Below the pieces are notes generated by a model. It did not search any database. It worked only from the letters and a program-made list of their open reading frames with translations, and was not told the origin of the DNA. This document shows, in pieces, positions 1 through 11,383 of a stretch of DNA of 64,000 bases (positions are counted from its first letter, which is position 1; each line of letters begins with the position of its first letter). The DNA is from Nannobrachium achirus (taxonomy: Eukaryota; Chordata; Actinopteri; Myctophiformes; Myctophidae). Position numbers and translations under genes: made by a program. The stretch spans positions 35,260,080 to 35,324,079 of the forward strand of contig OY997649.1 in the NCBI GenBank assembly GCA_963921795.1, in the 5' to 3' direction.

Positions 1-3
1 CAT

Positions 4-207
4 TTATCTCCCCCATGCAGGAAGTCTCTTGAAACAGACTGTTGGCTCACAATTTACAAACGCTTCCACCATGCAGTCTGCGCAAAGACCTTTCAATTGG
101 TCAAATACCTTTCCATTCTGAAAAGCAGATATGACAGCTTCCTGTGCGCTGCTTTCAGGGGGTGTACTTACTCTGTATGTAGCATTCGAAGATTGTGGAA
201 TAGTTGT
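4..207 (-). CDS. Candidate 3'-terminal coding exon, unrecognised
   Basis: On the minus strand an open frame of 67 codons runs to a TAA at the left edge of the window. It is preceded by a pyrimidine-rich tract and an AG acceptor at 208-209, so it could be the last exon of a gene extending to the right, in phase 0. The peptide is cysteine-bearing (for example LCADCMVEAFVNCEP) and ends in RLPAWGR. I do not recognise it, and no partner exon was found upstream on this strand. It could equally be part of a retroelement open frame or chance. Only the frame and acceptor are seen; that it is a gene is inference. Confidence 0.2.
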   Translation of the reverse strand, partial: TTIPQSSNATYRVSTPPESSAQEAVISAFQNGKVFDQLKGLCADCMVEAFVNCEPTVCFKRLPAWGR

Positions 208-316
208 CTGGCATGAGAGACTACCAGGAAGGTGGTTAGTGTGGATGATGATGATGATGATGATGGCATGATAATGTTAAATATACAAGATAATCTATGC
301 CTGGTGTCCCCTACAG

Positions 317-682
317 CAGTGATACTCAATCTCAGGCCCGCGGGCCGGAACTTCCGGCCTGTGGCACAATTTTCACTGGCCCACCAATCAATCAATAAAT
401 AAATAAATATTAAACTATTTTTTCTAAGACAGAATCTAATCTTATCAGAACGAGAATATTATCTTATCTTTAGCCTAATTATATTACTATTACATGAATA
501 ATCATCCAGGAAGGGGAAACTGTGTGCACTCATTCAGAACAGCAGCAAAGATGAACCGGCACTTTAACCCAAAACGGATGGATGCTTTCGCTTTCATTTT
601 ACCATCTCATGCAAAAATTCTACTGGCCTCCGGCCCTTTGCAATTTTTGTGGCCCACAGGTCCCACTATTTGAGTATCCCTG
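317..682. mobile_element. Non-autonomous hAT-type element with 8-bp TSD
   Basis: The left end starts CAGTGATACTCAA and the right end, read in reverse complement, starts CAGGGATACTCAAA. Both ends carry GGGCC-rich subterminal DNA. A perfect 8-bp direct repeat CCCTACAG lies immediately outside (309-316 and 683-690), as expected for hAT insertion. There is no transposase frame inside 366 bp, so it is a non-autonomous copy. Confidence 0.85.
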
Positions 683-690
683 CCCTACAG

Positions 691-2250
691 TATGCATGTT
701 TTACTGTATGGTAAGAATGTAAGGAATAGGCTAGGCTACATAATATTTGAATGTGTTGTTGCCAAATAGATATTTTAAGTGGGGAAATCATAAATGTGCC
801 CATTTGAAAAGACCTAAACTTCTAGTTAAGACAACAAAGTGTTAATAATCTCTGTATTGGGATCAGCAATCCTCCTAATACCAAAGGCTAGTACTTTGGA
901 ATGTGCTGTTAGCGTTAATCAACAGCTACCCGGTGTTATGAGATCATTTGGTTCAGGTTCACCTCTGAATACTATTATGTAAAGACTGAAACATATGTAT
1001 AACATCTGTTAAATATGATGCTTTTAGACATTGTTGCAAAGATACATTGAAAATGAGTATGTCAAATGAAGGATCTCCAGCAATAAAGAAAGAGGTATAG
1101 GTCAAAGTAAAATAACTTCTTTTAGGTCGGAAAATACGTTAATTTAAGGTTTTTATGTGATTTCAATGGGAATGACATAGAACAACATCTGTTTAAATAG
1201 TTGTTCTACATTATAGACACCAATGAAACATCACAGTAGTATAGGATATGCATAGTGTTGTTATGACACAATGTAAGGGGAGTAGTGGGTTTAAACATGT
1301 CCCTGCCTTTGTGTGTTTCATTTTGTTCTAGTAGGAAACAAAATAAAAATCTTACGAGAAAATCTAAATACCAAGGACTTTCCTTTTGATGCGATGACAA
1401 GAGAATAATAAAAAGAACTGCAGCGTCAGCAGTTTTGTTGTGAGTTTTACTGTCAAGGTGCAGATAGCTTTAGTTTATGATATACTTTCAATTGACTTGC
1501 AGTTCTTGCTATAGTCTTGATGACAATCTGTAGTCTATGTAGTTCTATAGGGTACTTTTGAAAAAGTAAAAAAACAACATTAATGGGAAAAAAGGTTTAA
1601 TGTTTTTTAGTTGTGAGGACATTTGAGTCGCCTACACGTGGTGGCTTGTCTGGGGTCAGAGGCAGCTTTTGTATTGAACAATGCCAAGGACACTAGCACA
1701 GGTCAGCGTTTATATGCACACAGACATCTATAATAGATGTTTATAACCTAGGAGTAAGAACCTTAAGCACCTTAAGTGCTATAGACAAAATTCAAAACAT
1801 TGTCCTTAATTGATTATTCCTTTTTGTTTATTTTCCTTGAACCAAGAACAAACACATTTTTACTCTTATGTACGTGCTCATAAAAAGATACAACAATAAA
1901 GAACATCATGAACTTTAAACTTGAACTAATGTCCTCAACATTGTCTAAGATAAAAGAATATACTCTTGATGCAACTCTTTGCTTGCAAGATAGAGAGCTT
2001 ACTTGCAATTTACAGGTCTCTAGTTTCTAACCTACAATACATGTAGCATTGCAATTGATGCTCCATGTAATTGAGTTGGATTTCTGTCATGAAAACTGTA
2101 TAAATCAGTGGTATGCCAGCCAGGGGACCTTAAAGAATAAATATACCTAAAGTGACACACCTTGAATTAACCTACTGATGGTTGGAAGTTTCAACAACCT
2201 GTAGAGGCCAGTGCAACATTAGTTTACTGCCAGGGTTGAAGCAATACTGT
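691..2250. other. Intergenic, AT-rich, nothing recognised
   Basis: No exon with convincing splice sites, RNA gene or clear repeat was seen here. The short open frames are random-looking and AT-driven. Confidence 0.5.
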
Positions 2251-2254
2251 AGCT

Positions 2255-2410
<156 letters not shown>

Positions 2411-2788
2411 GAAACGCACGAACATTTTATGTGCGCTGCAGTGGCGGGGGTCCTCCACTAGGGGCATCCATGCTGGAGCACCAGGAGTCGGTGGTCCCCG
2501 GGAATTCCCCGTGAACAGCCCCGTTTGGGTGGTCATTTGGTCATTTTTGCACTTTTTGGCGGCGGCGGAAGGGGGTCCCTGGGGGTCCCTGGAGCTCCGG
2601 GGGTCCCTGGTGGGGTGGAGGTTGTGGATTGGCAGGCAAGGAGTGTGTGTGCAAAGTTTGGCATGGATTGGGGCAACAGTGGCGGAGATATGAGTTGGGG
2701 AAAAGTGTGACGTGACGGACAGACTGACGGACAGACTGACAGACAGCCGGTGGAGGTTTTGGTAGTAACTGCGACCTGACGGTCGCAA
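2411..2788 (-). mobile_element. Truncated copy of the GC-rich Helitron-like family
   Basis: Read on the minus strand it starts with TTGCGACCGTCAGGTCGC and matches the neighbouring copy (2947-3491) and the copy at 42.4 kb over the GC-rich interior, including GGGAATTCCCCGTGA-like and GGGGGTCCCTGG-like blocks. The 3' hairpin end is missing; the microsatellite lies where it should be. It has no coding role. Confidence 0.7.
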
Positions 2789-2946
2789 CTAACCATAGGC
2801 GTATTGATTTCCGTGTAGCTGCTTAGCTCTATGTCGTGCTGCTTAAAAAACTAAACATGATTAACTAGCATCAAGACTAAGAATACATACATAAAGGATT
2901 ATTGAGTTTGACAGATTTGGATTGACCACAATAGATGCTGAACATA

Positions 2947-3491
2947 CCAGTAAGACTCCCTAATCGGGAGATAAGCGACCGTAGGTCTCGCTAGAAGAGG
3001 GCCATGTGAGAAATGAGGGGTGGGGTCTCCGCGTTGCCTTGGCGGACGAATAGGTACCGGCCCCGGCTCTCCCGGACGCTCCTAGGCCGAGTTAGGGCAT
3101 TTTATGTGAGCTGCAGTGGAGGGGGTCCTCCACTGGGGGCGCCACCACTTTTGCATCCGTTCTGGAGTAGCAGGAGTGGGTGGTCCCCGGGAATTCCCCG
3201 TGAGCAGCCCCGTGGGGGTGGTCATTTGGTCATTTTTGCACATTTGGTATTTTTTTTTACACCTGGGGGTCCCCCAGGGACCTGGGGGTCCCTGGAACTC
3301 CGGGGGTCCTTGGAGGTTGTAGTTTGGCAGGTAAGGAGTGTGTGTGCAAAATCTGGCATGGATCGGGGCAACGGTTGCGGAGATATGAGCAGGGCAAAAG
3401 TGTGACGTCTGACGTGTGACGGACGGACTGACTGACTGACGCACGGACACCTGGTGGAGCTTTCTGTAGTAAGTGCGACCTACGGTCGCAA
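2947..3491 (-). mobile_element. Helitron-like non-autonomous element, copy A
   Basis: In minus orientation it starts TTGCGACCGTAGGTCGC and ends with the hairpin CTCCCGATTAGGGAG followed by TCTTACTGG and then a T outside. The interior matches the 42.4 kb copy, but about 150 bp near the 3' end are missing. The CTRR terminus preceded by a short hairpin is the signature of Helitron 3' ends; the 5' TT instead of TC is not classical. The long open frames inside are by-products of GC-rich repeats. Confidence 0.65.
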
Positions 3492-3671
3492 TCAAGAATT
3501 GTAGTGGTAAATGAAATTAAGCGAGAGATTATAATGCCATACAGTAAGGTACCCTTTAACAAGCTTCACTGTATTCTCTTGTCTAGCGACTCTAGTCTAC
3601 CCCGCCTTGGGATTTTTACACACTCCCACTAGGTCACGCATGAGACAACTCATCAATTGTATTTGCTACAG

Positions 3672-3890
3672 TATATTTATGATTCTCTAAACCGTCCCGC
3701 TCTTAGAGGGCTTCCTATTTATGATGAGAACACTGTGAAGAGAGCTTGTGCTTCTGTGAGAGAATTGACAGACATGGATTTAAATGCAAATAAGTTAAAG
3801 AAATTAATCATGGAAAGATTCAGGAGAGAAAATGGAGATGAATATCAACCTTTACTTTTAAGCACCAGAGAACCTAAAAGGGAATTTAAG
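3672..3890 (+). other. Open 73-codon exon, likely slc2a11 exon 1 region
   Basis: An AG acceptor-like CAG lies at 3669-3671 and a good donor (AAG|GTATGT) at 3890/3891; the frame is open throughout and ends in phase 0, which fits the next slc2a11 exon at 5813. In-frame ATGs at 3774 and 3810 both have purine at -3 and G at +4. The upstream residues (VKRACASVRELTDMDLNANK) are not recognised. It could be a 5' UTR plus start exon, or an exon of something else. Confidence 0.45.
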
Positions 3891-6800
3891 GTATGTATCC
3901 CTAGATTAAATGTATTAATGAGGGGGGGAACTCAGTTACTCATGTCAATAATGTGGGCTATTTAGTAGACTATTTAGTAGGGCTATTTAGTAGACTAATA
4001 AATAACAATTAAGTAACACAGCTTCACATACGACTCCTGGATACCTCTAGTGTAGAATACTGTGCATGCTATACATTCCAGATGTCTGGTTTAAGATCAA
4101 AACAGAGGTTACAGACCTGGTTGTGATTTTAAATTCTGATGAAGATTTTCATTTAAATTTTAACAAGGTCACAAGAATAGCCATTCTTCATCTCAGGAAC
4201 CTAGCCAAAATTAGACCTTTTTTAAACCAGCAATATACAGAAGTGCTAATACACAAGTTGGTTTACTATTTTATCGAAGAAATCTATGTGAAAATTACAG
4301 TAATTCAGAATGCTGCGGCAAGAATTTGAACTAAGGCAAGAAGCGATCGTAATACTCCAGCTTTGGCATTGACTTTGATTTGAGCTTAAAGCTCTTTTAT
4401 TTGTCACACACTCCCTTTCATTTTCTGTTCCAGACAAAACACTTAGTAGTCGGGACCCACAGGCCAAAAAGCTCAAGGAATAGGGTTGAACCTGTGATGT
4501 CGTACTTTTTATTTCTGTTTTATATATTAGTTTGGTCAAAGTTTGACTGATGACTCATCACTTTTCACAGTTTTGGGGGTCCATTTTTAGCCCAAAGAAT
4601 GTTTTTCATGCAAAACAAATGCTTACAATGGATTCAGAATCATGAAGAACCCCTAGTTTGACCACTCACATGCTACTTAAAGTATTTTTTATTTATTTAT
4701 CTTTTATATTGTTATTTTCCTGTATAGTGGAGTCAATGGGACAGTGAATATACAAATGGCCATAACCTTTTTTCACGATGTTTCCGGCAGAGCAGGCCTC
4801 TCATTCTGTGGACCTTAATGACCAAACTAATAGATAATCACAGGTCCTCTCACATTTTTGTGACTGGGTCCCCGGCTATAGATCTTAATTTTAGATGTTC
4901 CCAAAGCATTTGACAAAATCACGGGTGAGACAACCTTCTGCTGCTATGCTCCTAATTTAGGGAATACTCTGTTGTTTTGAAGAAATTAAAAACCAATTCA
5001 TTTTAATCTGTCATGAAAATAAATCCATGTTATGTCCAAAGCTCTTTACATTTACCTTCTCAAAGATTTCACTTTTAAAGTCAGCTGTAATTTTTTGTTT
5101 TGTAATTGCTATTTATTAATGATAAACTTTATGTATTATTTGCGACCGTATGTCACAGTTTAGTATGCGAACGGTCACAGCTTGTCCGTATGTATCTCTG
5201 TCTGTCTGTCAAGCCTGACACTGTGGTTCTATGGGTTTGTCGCTCTGACGTCATGCTTTGACGTCACTGTGACATCAGGGGAACCACTCTTAACAGAATG
5301 GGTTTTCCGCTCTTACATCATGCTCTAGCTTCACTGTGATGTCACACTAACAGAATCCCTTTTATGCCCATATATGGAGTTCCCTGATGTCATCAATATT
5401 AAGCACATATCTAACAGGACTTATGGGAATGCCCATTGCCCATATATGGAGGCCACATTGGCCACATACCACACTAACGGCTGGTTCTACAGACAGGGAT
5501 CTCCATGTATTGGCATAAAAGGGTATGATGTCAGATGTCATAGACATCATAGGACTTTCACATAACGAATAACTGAGTAAGCATGTTTGGGCTCTCACAA
5601 CATATCTCCATATAGAGTACATGGATCTCCATAATGCGTACCAGGGGTCTCCATATTGGGTAACTGGTCCGATATACATCACTGGCCAGATGGCCAAGAA
5701 TTGGCGCTTGCATGTCGCCCTGAGGCGTCTTACTAGTTATTATTATTATTATTATATTAGGGTGACAGTTGTTTCAGTTCATGAATTCTCATTGTGTCTG
5801 TTTTGGTTGCAGTTGCCAAACACATCGCTTCTACTGGCTGCTGGTGCTGCTGGTATTGGAGGGGCCTTTCAGTATGGTTATAACGTTTCGATCATCAATG
5901 CACCCACTCAGGTAATGGCTCTGTTTGGCTGTCAATCACTGTATTATATTGTATCTTATATAGGCCTCTATGTTGTTTATATTTAGGAATAACCAATGGG
6001 AGGCACCGATGGCCAAGTGGTTAAGGCACATACCACACATACCCACCCACCCACTCTTGTCATTTTATACACAGACCCCTCCCAAATGTATGTACATTCC
6101 CCTGAAAATATGTAGTGGTAGTGTTGCAACTCTGAAATAATTCATTTAGGATTTCTCAAATGATATACCATAAGATACTGTTACACGTTGATATTTTTCC
6201 TTACCCCAGTCTGTGCAGAATTTCATCAACCACACCTGGCAGGAACGTTATGAGACTACCATCTCAGAGCACGCTCTCACACTACTGTGGTCTACTATTG
6301 TATCTATATTCACATTAGGAGGGTTTACTGGAACAAGTATTGGTGGAGTATTGTCCATTAAGTATGGGAGGTATGGTATTTAATGGTTTATACATTGTAA
6401 TTTTTTACCAATTTGTGCCTTTGAAATAAAGCTTTATTCTTCCTTTGTATATGATCTCTGTTGCAGAAAGGGAACAATGCTGGGCAATAATTTGTTGGCT
6501 TTACTCGCTGCACTTCTATTTGCTGTGAGCTACACCACAGGATCATTTGAATTAATCATAATTGGACGTTTTCTCGCAGGCGTAAATGCAGGTGAATATT
6601 TCAGAAATACTCTCTTACAGCAAGGCTTATTCCTGTCTTTATACTCTAAATGACACCTATAGTATATCTCTTTATGTCAGATAAACTAGATAACTATATT
6701 TCTCAAGGACGATGATAAAATACCAAACACTTGAGAGATTAAATATTGTTTTTAAAACCTTTCCCTTTGGCAGGAATTGGTGTATGTGTTCAGCCTCTTT

Positions 6801-9800
6801 ATTTGGGGGAAATAGCACCAACAGCTCAACGTGGTGCCATGGCAATGGGTACCTCCATTTTCATCACCGGTGGCATCTTGACTGGTCAAGTAATGGGTCT
6901 CAAGTGAGAACTGAAATTGTTTGTTTTTAGACTGGAACGTTATATAGCTGTATGTTTGTTTTCAAGCATTCACCTTACTTTTGAGATATTATTCATGTGA
7001 ATTTACAGGGAGCTACTGGGTAATGAGGAACACTGGTCCCTTCTGCTCTCCACAACTTGTATCCCTGCATTGCTGCAGCTTGTGATCTTGCCCTGGTTCC
7101 CAGAGAGCCCACGCTACCTATTGATTGACAAGGGGGATGATGTTGGATGTAGAAAAGGTAATGCGGCAGCATCAAAGCTGCTTCTTGTACTACAGTGACG
7201 TTTAAATATCAATTACCTGATTTTAAAATATATACACAAATATTGATTTAATGTTGACAGATTAAAGTCCAGCAATGCACTGCAAATCTTGATTTCACAT
7301 GATGCACATGACTGCATGGTTGAATAGGCAACGAGCGCCTTGTAATATCTCAGATAGTCAAAGACAGAAACATGAATTGTGGAGAATGGATACATGTTCA
7401 AGCATATACAGTACCATGATAATGTGTAAGAAGTTGTCTTTGAGCAGACAATAAAACATACTGTGGAGCCTACTCAGGTTTATCTGTCAGGTGAATATGT
7501 CATGTGCGCAGAACAAATGGAATACAGTATGACTGTGTCATGCACGCAATGTGATTATTCACATGTCTTGTGTTTCCCGACTGTAGCCCTGAAGCAATTG
7601 CACGGGGCAGGCAACTTTGATAGGGAGATGGAGGATATGGAGAGAGAGAGGATTGCTGCACTAGGGGTCAAAGCCAAGAAACCATGGGAGCTGTTCAGTG
7701 ACCGCACTCTGCGTTGGCAGCTTGTCACCATCATCCTGATCAACGCTGCACAGCAGCTCAATGGCATCAATGCTGTATGTCCAGTTGTCCTCTAAAACTC
7801 TGCTTTGTCACAATAATTATTCTAATACAGATTGGTTATACCAACAATGTCAGCAAAAGACAAAAATAAGCATTTATATACTGGTATTCGAATGCCAGAA
7901 AAGTCGACCTCTTTCAAAGTCGACCCCAAACTCGTTTCCCAACGGGTCTGAGGCCTTAGCTAGATGCAGAATAGACAAAAATCAAATATTTGCTTCTGGG
8001 GGTCCCTGGAACAAAATATTTTGTGATGGGGGTCCGTAGCCAAATACATATCATTCTGGGGGTCCTTCACATGACAAAGTTTGAGAAACACTGATGGCCA
8101 CATACGTTTTTTTCAGAAAATTGTTATGATTTAGAAGACATTTGTAGAATGTGCCTATCAGTGGTTAAGGATCCCCAAAATGTATTTTTGGCCGTGGACC
8201 CCCATCTCAAAATAGTTTGTTCCACGGATGGACCCCTATTGCTAACCTTTTTGTTCCGGGGACCCCCAGAAGCACAGATTAGATTTTAGTCAAATCTGTG
8301 GCTAATTTTAGCCACAGCCCCGTTGGGAAAAGAGTCTGGGTCGACTTTGAAAGAGGTCGACTTATCTGGCTACCCTGGTATTCGATATCCAGATGTCTAA
8401 AATCATAATGTATTTTCTTTGTACAACACATGAAGTATATTATTTTTATTTTGTGTTTGTGTCTCTACTTTTCTGCAGATTTATTTCTATGCAGATTATG
8501 TGTTCAAACAATCTGGCATTCCAGATGAAAGAATACCATACGCAACAGTGGGCACCGGTGCCTGTGAATGCATCACTGCTTTAACTTGTGTAAGTATGTG
8601 ATACTGTTTCCAACTATTTTATTCCATATTGGTTCCATGTGCTCAACATACTGTGTAACAGTGTTGTGTGTCATACATTGCAAGCATATTTATTGTGCTT
8701 CCCTTTATTATGCTTTCTTCTAATCCTGGGGTCACATGATGTGTTTTCTTAGGGTATGCTCATTGAGCGTTTGGGAAGGAAGGTGCTCATCTTGGGAGGG
8801 TATACTCTCATGAGTATCTGCTGCATTTTATTCACTGTGAGCCTCACCTTTCAGGTAATTTAGCTTAAAATGAATTCTAAACTGTAGCCTACACAGGAAG
8901 CACATGATACAAGATACTACCCTTCAATGTTATCAGTTAAAAAAGGACCCCAATTTAAATAAGCCCAAAAGCTTTCTTGAGGTGTCTATCCTTTTAGTTG
9001 TCCTTGTACCAGTGCGATGAACTGTACTGTCACAAAACTGTACTTTTTCCTATGCAAACTTCTTCTAATACAGTTTTCAATCAATCAATCAATTCTTCTT
9101 TTTCTTTTTACTATGCTGTTATAATGAAATATAATAGCCTTTTAACCATACCCATGTCAAGTTAAAATAATTCTTTCCTGTGTTTCCCTGCAGGAATCCA
9201 GCCCAATTGTACCTTACATAAGTATGGCGTGTGTTTTTGCTTTTATCCTAAGTTTTGGTTTAGGACCAGGTAAGAAATCTTTATTTTTCACAGTGTTCTT
9301 GAAATTCTGTTAACAGCAGATATTTAGCTAATACTTCTTATGTTGTTCCCTTTGCCCTGAAGGTGGCGTGACTAACATCTTGAACACAGAATTATTCACA
9401 CAGACCACGCGCCCTGCTGCATACATGATTGCAGGTTCTGTCAACTGGTTCAGCTTCTTCTTCATAGGCATGATCTTCCCATTTATTGTGGTAGGTGCCT
9501 ATTATGCCACAATTTTCATAATGGCACAGTTAGTATATCTTTATTGTGACCGTAGGTCACATTTAGTATGAAAACCTGCAGATCATGTCCGTCTCATGTC
9601 ACGCTCCATACATGGCCAAGATCCCTGATGTCATCATAATTAATTTAAGCCCATATCTTGGAATGCCCATATATGGTCTGTGTGTCAGTCAGCCTCATGT
9701 CACGCTCCATATATGGCCAAGATCCCTGATGTCATCAATATTAAGCCCATATCTGGGAATGCCCATATATGGACATATTGTGTCAGTCTCTGTTGTTTAA

Positions 9801-10152
9801 GCGCGACCTTGCCCTTAGGGCGTCTTACTGGTCTTCTATTGTTGGGTTGCTACTACTTGGTACAACTCAAAAGTTAAAGGAGGCTACCACAAATCAGGGC
9901 TTGAAAGTTGAACTGTTTGATGAAGCTCATTTAAGATAGTAATGTGTTCTATCTCCACAGACTGGACTGCAGCAGTACTGTTTCCTGGTTTTCTTGTTCA
10001 TTTGCCTGTTTGTGGGAATCTACATATTCTTTGTTGTTCCTGAAACCAAGAACAAGACTTTCCTACAAATCCACAATGAATTCCAAAAGAAAGACAGGAA
10101 TACTATGATTATACACAATTATGTAGAGATGAACCAAGGACAGCTCAGTTGA
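3810..10152 (+). CDS. slc2a11: Class II facilitative sugar transporter, SLC2A11-like
   Basis: Major facilitator sugar transporter of the GLUT class II group, expected in the plasma membrane. Coding exons: 5813-5911, 6210-6370, 6467-6591, 6774-6903, 7009-7157, 7587-7774, 8479-8589, 8753-8854, 9194-9269, 9363-9490, 9961-10152; all phases agree. These encode 486 residues from TM1 (AAGIGGAFQYGYN) to the stop. Hallmarks are YGRKG after TM2, GRFLAGVNAG in TM4, PESPRYLLI after TM6, QQLNGINAIYFYA in TM7, ERLGRK after TM8 and VPETKNKT after TM12. Residue matches with human SLC2A11 as I know it are close (for example VNAG, YLGE, LKELLG). The first exon is tentative: 3810-3890 starts with a strong-context ATG, ends at a phase-0 donor and carries an acidic dileucine-like DEYQPLLL; it gives a normal 513-residue total. 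Teleosts have several slc2a11 paralogues, so the exact paralogue is open. Confidence 0.88.
4066..5015 (+). mobile_element. Decayed non-LTR retrotransposon (L2/CR1/Rex-like) 3' end
   Basis: Fragments such as VTRIAILHLRNLAKIRPF and TVIQNAAARI, interrupted by stops and shifts, are typical of the C-terminal reverse transcriptase region of L2/CR1-type LINEs. Further decayed pieces of the same terminal region extend to about 5015. It sits in the presumed first intron of slc2a11. The clade assignment is from motif memory only. Confidence 0.6.
5140..5736 (+). mobile_element. Helitron-like non-autonomous element, copy D
   Basis: Starts TTGCGACCGTATGTCAC and ends with the small hairpin GCCCTGAGGC followed by GTCTTACTAG and T outside. 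The interior has repeated CCCATATATGG and CTGATGTCATCAATATTAAG blocks shared with the element at 9544-9831 and, inverted, with 54.33-54.48 kb. Its 3' end is only 76 bp before an slc2a11 exon. Confidence 0.6.
6003..6060 (+). repeat. Possible tRNA-derived SINE fragment
   Basis: TGGCCAAGTGGTTAAGGC resembles the A-box region of Leu/Ser tRNA genes. No B box or folded tRNA follows, so it is more likely the head of a degraded SINE than a tRNA gene. It lies in an slc2a11 intron. Confidence 0.35.
7895..8369. mobile_element. MITE with ~32-bp terminal inverted repeats
   Basis: The left end CCAGAAAAGTCGACCTC and the right end GAGGTCGACTTATCTGG are inverted repeats that extend inwards through a further GTCGACC and a CCCAACGGG block. 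The interior holds repeated GGGGGTCC(C/G) motifs in both orientations. CTGGTATTCGA occurs just outside on both sides (7881-7891, 8375-8385). It lies in an slc2a11 intron, with no coding frame. Confidence 0.75.
8989..9092 (+). repeat. Dispersed repeat, inverted copy at 27.83 kb
   Basis: About 100 bp, from CCTTTTAGTTG through a GTACTGTCA core to a run of CAAT units, recurs in reverse complement at 27833-27930 with scattered differences. The CAAT run at the 3' end looks like a repeat tail, as in some LINEs and SINEs. Family not identified. Confidence 0.6.
9544..9831 (+). mobile_element. Helitron-like non-autonomous element, copy E
   Basis: Starts TTGTGACCGTAGGTCAC preceded by A and ends with the hairpin GCCCTTAGGGC followed by GTCTTACTGG and T outside. 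The inside carries two near-identical GGCCAAGATCCCTGATGTCA blocks and CATATATGG motifs shared with copy D. It lies in the last intron of slc2a11. Confidence 0.65.
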
Positions 10153-11383
10153 CAAGCTCTGTATGAAATACAACTCATTGAGCCTGTCATTAACACATAT
10201 TACAAAGTAAGCAAATGTAATGCTTGTGATGAAGAATAATCTGCTGCCTCAATTATCAGGTGCTCAATAGTCTCACAGTCTGAATCACAAGTCATCCTGT
10301 CAGGATTTTGCCCATGGTTGGTCAATTCATGCCTGTCAGGCTTTTTTGTTTGTTTTTTGTTAACCACTTTTCAATAGTTGTGCCCCAGACATAGATCTTT
10401 TTTTTGACTGGCTACAGTGAGACTAGGTGAACACCACCTACATACAGTATTCAGTGTAAACACTATATCTTTTGTGTTTACTTTAATAATTAATATTTGA
10501 CTTGATACTGTAAGTATTTTCCTATTGAAAAGGGGCATGGTTCTGTTAAATCTAACAAGCAGCCTTCATGACACTTGCAGAGTGCATTCATGCTCCCTGT
10601 ACGATGAACCCTAACAGTGTTCATATGACCTTTCTTCTAGTCTAGAACCATCCTGAGGCCAAAGTGTGAACTTGTATATCTCATAATGTAACAGGCAGAT
10701 TGCAGGATGAAACCTATAATGTTGGTGACCACGCATGGCCTTTCCATTAGTGCTAATAGGCTAAAATGTTCATTTGTTTTCTTAAAGGCACTTTTTTAAC
10801 TTTTTAATTGTGTTTTTTATTTTGTTTCAAGAACATTTTCTTTGTTGGTTAGTGCTTTCATTTTATTTATTTATTTTCTTTTTTCCCCCTTTTTTTGTAT
10901 CACTAGTGACAAAGCAGGATTGGTTCAAACCATGGTCTAGTTGGATTTACAGTACTTATTATGTTGGTTTTGATTTGTTTCTAAATTGATTTATTTTCCT
11001 CCCATAAATTACATTTTGTGATTGCTGGTCGGCAACCAGTGGGCTTTCTCAGAGCTTCTCTGAGATGTAGTGAATGAACACTCATGCTACTGGGCTTACT
11101 TTGGGGTATCGTCAGATTGACCTGACCTCAATGACCTCTGTGTGAGAACTGGAGTATCCCTGCACTGGGTACAACCTGACTCTGCCACTGTAGCAGTTTC
11201 TGAGGACATTGTTGATCTCAGTAAGGGCTAATGCTAGTGATACAGAACACTATTTATCACCAGCTAATGCACAGAAGTATCTTGCTGTCTATCTTGTATG
11301 TTACAAGAGCAAAAACAACAACAACACTAGACTGGTTTAAAACTGAAAGGAAATTTAGCTTGCCTTCCTGCTGCAGATCACAC
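10153..11383 (+). other. Probable slc2a11 3' UTR and downstream DNA
   Basis: Follows the slc2a11 stop. T-rich tracts are present, but no clear AATAAA was found, so the transcript end is unknown. No other gene is seen. Confidence 0.4.

Noticed and set aside
3013..3562. Overlapping 100-137 codon frames at 3.0-3.5 kb
   Set aside because: They lie within Helitron-like copy A, are open on both strands and in several frames, and have Gly/Pro/Trp repeats from GGGGTCC units.
6003..6060. A complete tRNA gene
   Set aside because: Only an A-box-like segment is present; there is no B box, anticodon arm or acceptor stem.
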